Below are positions 59,070 through 64,000 of a DNA stretch of 64,000 nucleotides, one piece after another. The DNA lies in assembly GCA_032191485.1 (NCBI GenBank), contig JAVDOI010000011.1, positions 22,855,887 through 22,919,886 on the forward strand, given 5' to 3'. Source of the stretch: Leptoclinus maculatus. Taxonomy: Eukaryota; Chordata; Actinopteri; Perciformes; Stichaeidae. Both the position numbers and the translations under genes were made by a program. The notes below the pieces were generated by a model. It searched no databases. It saw nothing but the letters and a program-made list of their open reading frames with translations, and was not told the origin of the DNA. Every line of letters starts with the position of its first letter. The first letter of the stretch is position 1.

Positions 59070-61189
59070 GGGAATCCGTTACGCTTGGAACCCGTTACAC
59101 GCGGAACCCGTTACGCGCGGAACCCGTTGCGCGTGTAACCGTTTCCCGTGGAACCGTTACGCCTGGAACCCGTTACGCGCAGAACCTGTTACGCGCAGAA
59201 CCCGTTACGCGCGGAACCCGTTACGCACGGAACCCGTTACGCGTGGAACCCGTTACGCGTGGAACCGTTTCCCGTGGAACCGTTACGCGTGGAACCAGTT
59301 ACGCGTGGAACCAGTTACGCGTGGAACCCGTTACGCTTGGAACCCGTTACGCGCGGAACCAGTTACGCGTGGAACCAGTTACGCGTGGAACCCGTTACGC
59401 TTGGAACCCGTTACGCGTGGAACCGTTACGCCTGGAACCCGTTACGCGTGGAACCCGTTACGCGTGGAACCCGTTTCGCTTGGAACCCGTTACGCGTGGA
59501 ACCCGTTACGCTTGTAACCCGTTACGCGTGGAACCCGTTACGCGCAGAACCCGTTACGCACGGAATCCGTTACGCACGGAACCCGTTACGCGTGGAACCC
59601 GTTACGCGTGGAACCCGTTGCGCGCGGAACCGTTTCCCGTGGAACCGTTACGCGCAGAACCCGTTACGCGCAGAACCCATTACGCGCGGAACCCGTTACG
59701 CACGGAACCCGTTACGCGCAGAACCCGGTACGCACGGAACCCGTTACGCGTGGAACCCGTTACGCGTGGAACCAGTTACGCGTGGAACCCGTTACGCTTG
59801 GAACCCGTTACGCGTGGAACCCGTTACGCGCGGAACCGTTACGCGTGGAACCCGTTACGCGCGGAACCGTTACGCGTGGAACCCGTTACGCACGGAATCC
59901 GCGCGTAACGGAACCCGTTACGCACGGAACCCGTTACGCGCAGAACCCGTTACGCACGGAACCCGTTACGCGCAGAACCCGTTACGCATGGAACCCGTTA
60001 CGCGCGGAACCCGTTACGCGCGGAACCCGTTACGCGCGGAACCCGTTACGCGCGGAACCCGTTACGCGCGGAACCCGTTACGCGCGGAACCCGTTACGCG
60101 CGGAACCCGTTACGCGTGGAACCCGTTACGCGTGGAACCCGTTACGCGTGGAACCAGTTACGCGTGGAACCAGTTATGCTTGGAACCTGTTACGCTTGGA
60201 ACCCGTTACGCGTGGAACCCGTTACGCGCGGAACCGTTACGCCTGGAACCCGTTACGCACGGAATCCGTTCCGCACGGAATCCGTTACGCTTGGAACCCG
60301 TTACGCGTGGAACCCGTTACGCGCGGAACCGTTTCCCGTGGAACCGTTACGCCTGGAACCCGTTACGCGCAGAACCCGTTACGCGCAGAACCCGTTACGC
60401 GCAGAACCCGTTACGCGCAGAACCCGTTACGCGCAGAACCCGTTACGCGCGGAACCCGTTACGCGTGGAACCCGTTACGCGTGGAACCTGTTACGCGTGG
60501 AACCCGTTACGCGTGGAACCCGTTACGCGTGGAACCCGTTACGCGTGGAACCAGTTACGCGTGGAACCAGTTACGCGTGGAACCCGTTACGCACGGAACC
60601 CGTTACGCACGGAACCCGTTACGCGCGGAACCCGTTACACGCGGAACCCGTTACGCGCGGAACCCGTTGTGCGTGTAACCGTTTCCCGTGGAACCGTTAC
60701 GCCTGGAACCCGTTACGCGCAGAACCTGTTACGCGCAGAACCCGTTACGCGCGGAACCCGTTACGCGCGGAACCCGTTACGCACGGAACCCGTTACGCGC
60801 GGAACCCGTTACGCACGGAATCCGTTACGCACGGAATCCGTTATGCACGGAATCCGTTACGCACGGAAGCCATTACGCGTGGAACCTGTTACGCGTGGAA
60901 CCGTTACGCCTGGAACCCGTTACGCGTGGAACCCGTTACGCGTGGAACCCGTTACGCGTGGAACCCGTTACGCTTGGAACCCGTTACGTGTGGAACCCGT
61001 TACGCTTGGAACCCGTTACGCGTGGAACCCGTTACGCGCGGAACCCGTTACGCTTGGAACCCGTTACGCGCGGAACCCGTTACGCGTGGAACCCGTTACG
61101 CGTGGAACCCGTTACGCGTGGAACCCGTTACGCGCGGAACCCGTTGCGCACGGAACCCTTCACGCACGGAACCCTTTACGCACGGAACA
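59070..61189. repeat. 2.1 kb satellite array of a 16-bp CpG-rich unit (about 130 copies)
   Basis: The unit is GAACCCGTTACGCGCG with 15-base variants lacking one C. Variants fall mostly in the CGCGCG core (ACGCGTGG, ACGCACGG, ACGCGCAG, ACGCTTGG, ACGCCTGG) or replace ACGC with TTCCC at five places (starting near 59141, 59267, 59632, 60331, 60681). A tract of identical units lies around 59998-60112. The + strand unit has no stop codon in any frame, so all three frames stay open for long distances; the longest runs 59148-61268, 706 codons with a 16-residue period (RGTRYAWNPLRVEPVT). The minus strand contains TAA in every unit. I read this as non-coding satellite DNA. Confidence 0.95.
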
Positions 61190-62673
61190 CGATTCTCGAT
61201 GCCAATTTCGATACCACGGTAAAAAAAAGGATTTTCTAAGATTCCATGTACTTGAACTTGAAACATGAACTTCTTTATTAAAATATTTGAAAAATAGCAA
61301 AATGTCATAAGACATACAAAACATGTGCAATAGAGCATAGCACAACATAATAAAGTGCAATTAATGGTCATAGTGCAACAACTAGTGCCCCCAGACACAT
61401 TCCAGACTTCCAGGCATCTTTTCAAAAGGTACTGTGCAAAAACAACAGTGCAGTAATCTATAGCCACATAGGAAGTGCTATCTTAAGATGTAATTGACTT
61501 TTTATTAATATGATTTATCCTCATTTAAGTTTCATTCTCTTTGATGATTTCTTTCCTTATATTGAGCTAAGAGTGTTTTGATCTCAGATATCGATATATT
61601 CTTTACATGTAATCTCATATATTTAGTGTAAATTTAATGATGATAGCCTTAATGTGTTTTTCTATCATTTATCAATATGTAGTCATATGTGCTTCTATGT
61701 TGTACTGAATGGAAAAGACAAGTTAATTAATTAATTTTGGGTTCAACTTACTCTGATAATTGTCAGTCAGCATAGTAAACAGGTTGTAAGTGCAGAAACT
61801 GCAAGTATAGTAATTGTTAGAGGGACGTCCTGTTCAATAAAAGCCAGACAGAAACCTTCATCGGGAAGAAAGTGTTCATTTAAAAGAACAAGTCTGTCAG
61901 AAAAGATAAGACTAAACTGCTTTAACCAATGAATTGAGAATGATTAGTTTTCTACTGTATATGGACCAGGAGGTTATAGATAAATGAATATTAAACTGCA
62001 TGTAGTCAACTACTGTTGCTAACACACTCCCATCGGCCCAGAGTTATTTATTTATTAATTTCTTGCATACAGTCATTATATTGCCTTCACTTTTATTTTG
62101 AAATATTCTTCTTTCCGGGTTACCTGTTGTGCTCTGCGTCTCGTTTTAATGGAAAAAACAAAAAGGGATTTGCAAAAACGAAATACGGCTCGTTATTTGA
62201 CTTTGGTTCTGTGGTTTTTCCGTTTTTGAATTCAGAACCAAAAACGGAAATACGACCGCCCATTTCCGTTTTCTGGTTTGAAACGAAAAACGAGAATACC
62301 ATGGTATTTCCGTATTATCGAATGAACGGTAAAACAGATGACTAAAGCGTAACACGGACCATGAACAAATACGAGTCCGTCCATTCTTTGTTAAAGCTCT
62401 GTTTTCGAGGTCCACTTTTCTCTTTTTAGAGCACGCCATGTTAACTTGCTTCTCCGACATACTCACTTCTCTCACTGCTTCTCTCTCACCGCTCTCGCTC
62501 CGTCTCCCGCCTGTCTGCGTAATCTCACTCGACTCACGATGCATTTTGGAATAAACATTCGATTGGCTGAGTAGCGTCACGTGAGATTATTTACAATGTA
62601 TGTAATTGGTCGGTGTGTTTCCTGAACTGCTGAATGAGTGCCGTAAAGACCAGAAAAGCTGCACCTTTTCCTA

Positions 62674-62915
62674 CCTAGCCCCATTTTTAGGCTTCTGCTC
62701 GAAAATACTATACCCATACTCAAAGGGGCCTTACTCTCTAACTACATGGTCTATTTGAATAATTTCAATGGAGTAATAACACTAAGAAGGGGTTGCTCGT
62801 ATGAATTGTGTAAATATTGTGTATATGTTACTGGTTAAGAGGAAAGGAAGATGGCACACAGCTCAAATTGAAAAGTGTCAAGTTCGCCTGAAGACAAAGC
62901 ACTTTTTGACATAAT
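62674..62915 (-). repeat. Dispersed family R1, copy 3 (inverted)
   Basis: Its inverse complement contains AACCAGTAACATATACACAA, TTGAAATTATTCAAATAGAC, GTTAGAGAGTAAGGCCCCTT and ATTTTCGAGCAGAAGCCTAA, very close to 3085-3320 across about 230 bases. Confidence 0.85.
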
Positions 62916-63319
62916 TTCTTTGAAATAATGGCAGCTGACACTTCTAACACCTCTCCCAAATCATAGCACAACATGTCAGCAGTGCACTCTCTGCAAAGTT
63001 TGACTTTGATAAAGTGAAGCAGAACAAAATTAGAGGTTTTAGTACAGAGAGTTTAGGCGAGGTTTCCAAAATGTGCATTTGGGCACCATGTGTGCCATGT
63101 GTGCCATTTGAATTTTCTCATGTACCAAACTACATATTTCACTTGTATATTACTAATGGTGTTCAATACATCCTAATACAGCAGTTTTGGGCTTTTTTTT
63201 TTTTATGATCTTTATCAAACCATATAAGGAGCTTCCCTTAAGGGACCCTTAAGGGACCCTCTCGGCATATAAAGGTTAAAACAGAAGCGCTCCGCCAAAA
63301 TGTACAATTCTCAATTATC

Positions 63320-63399
63320 CATCAATTATACGTCCGGGTCCGGATAGGACAGCGTCTGGGTCCGGATCCGGACCGCGGTCCGCCTATTGGCGACCCCTG
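63320..63399. mobile_element. Right end of a hAT-like element (truncated)
   Basis: Read on the minus strand from 63399 the sequence begins CAGGGGTCGCCAATAGGCGG, a hAT-type terminus. It continues into the nested palindromes CGGACCGCGGTCCG and TCCGGATCCGGA. The matching left terminus was not found upstream, so the element is truncated or its left end is highly diverged. Confidence 0.6.
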
Positions 63400-63421
63400 C
63401 TCTAGGTCCTAGGACCTAGAG
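63400..63421. repeat. Perfect 22-nt palindrome next to a hAT end
   Basis: The 22 bases starting CTCTAGGTCCT and ending AGGACCTAGAG equal their own inverse complement. They abut the terminus at 63399, so the left 8 bases could be one copy of a target duplication. Confidence 0.9.
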
Positions 63422-63450
63422 GGTATCGGGCCTCTCTTCTTACATAGAGA

Positions 63451-64000
63451 CAGGGGTCTCAAACTCAAGGCCCGCGGGCCGAATGCGGCCCGCCACGTCA
63501 TTTTATGTGGCCCGCGAATCCGCCAGCAAAAAAAAAAAATGTAATAAAAAATGTAATAAAAAATTAAAAGTTAGACTTGATAATAAAAATATCCCCATAG
63601 TCGAAATTATGAGATAGAAAGTCGAAGTTATGATAGAAAGTCATAATTATGAGATAGAAAGTCATAATTATGAGATAGAAAGTCATAATTATGAGATAGA
63701 AAGTCAAAATGATGAGATAGAAAGTCATAATTATGAGATAGAAAGTCATAATTATGAGATACTTAAACACACAGTCACAGAAGCAGCTCTTTGGTTGGTT
63801 ACTCTACATTTGATATGGAATGTATTGTGAGTACATTGAAGACTACTTTAAACGTGGCTTTACAACACATGAAATACTTCACGTGGGATTGGGCAAATGC
63901 ACCCTTGAAAGAATTTTAAGCATTGAACAAAGTTATCGTATTAACTTGTGTTTTTTTTGTGTCTTTGCTATTTTCTTTAATAGTTTGATAGAGTAATGTG
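63451..64000 (+). mobile_element. Left end of a second hAT-like element, runs off window
   Basis: CAGGGGTCTCAAACTCAAGG followed by CCCGCGGGCC and GCGGCCCGCC is a terminus I recall from common fish hAT repeats. The 21-bp minisatellite at 63600-63762 lies inside it. The right terminus is not in the window, so the extent is a lower bound and its end at 64000 is arbitrary. Confidence 0.6.
63600..63762. repeat. 21-bp minisatellite, about eight copies
   Basis: The unit GAGATAGAAAGTCATAATTA(T) repeats with small variants (GTCGAAGTTAT, GTCAAAATGAT). It lies inside the hAT-like element that starts at 63451. Both strands are open by chance (SHNYEIE and LIIMTFY periodic peptides) and are not genes. Confidence 0.95.

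Noticed and set aside
59148..61268. A 706-codon open frame as a protein gene
   Set aside because: It is a direct translation of the 16-bp satellite; the other + frames are also long and open, and no promoter, splice structure or known domain supports coding.
63564..63830. Periodic peptides on both strands (LIIMTFY and SHNYEIE)
   Set aside because: Translations of the 21-bp minisatellite.

Overview
This window looks like genomic DNA from a ray-finned fish, most likely a spiny-rayed (percomorph) teleost. Three observations support that. Protein-coding sequence is sparse and split into short GT-AG exons. Long CA/TG microsatellites occur every few kilobases. The interspersed elements (hAT, Harbinger-like and piggyBac-like DNA transposons, L2/CR1-group LINEs, a tRNA-derived SINE) are typical of teleost genomes. 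Nothing bacterial, viral or organellar was seen.

The only host gene I can support is one on the + strand. Four consecutive coding exons (19785-19954, 21162-21265, 46551-46737, 46823-46976) join in frame to encode the first immunoglobulin domain and most of the second of an interleukin-1-receptor-accessory-protein-like receptor. The residues resemble IL1RAPL2 more than IL1RAPL1. The gene continues off both ends: neither the signal-peptide exon nor the third Ig, transmembrane and TIR exons were found. Almost everything else is therefore intron: at least 19.8 kb upstream, a 1.2 kb intron, a 25.3 kb intron, an 85 bp intron, and at least 17 kb downstream. IL1RAPL receptors are postsynaptic organisers that bind presynaptic receptor tyrosine phosphatases through these Ig domains.

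Layout of the intronic DNA. 1-19.8 kb: microsatellites, a 1.4 kb internally deleted hAT transposon with target-site duplications (9882-11287), a 40-bp minisatellite (14231-14607) and fragments of dispersed families. 21.3-46.5 kb: an 845 bp hAT MITE with a perfect 8-bp duplication (26356-27200), a Harbinger-like MITE (30887-31492), and a decayed minus-strand LINE (37.8-41.1 kb) that has lost its reverse transcriptase catalytic core and carries a nested 834 bp insertion flanked by TTA. 47-64 kb: a second LINE relic, a tRNA-derived SINE, a fold-back element with a 53-nt palindrome, a piggyBac-like deletion derivative, a 2.1 kb CpG-dense 16-bp satellite that is open in all + frames (longest reading frame 706 codons), and a tangle of hAT ends at the right edge.

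No new enzymatic or defence system is visible. The most unusual objects are the CpG-rich 16-bp satellite, the fold-back palindrome, the precisely delimited nested insertion, and several multi-copy repeat families I cannot name. Long open frames elsewhere are explained by stop-free tandem repeats or pyrimidine-rich DNA.
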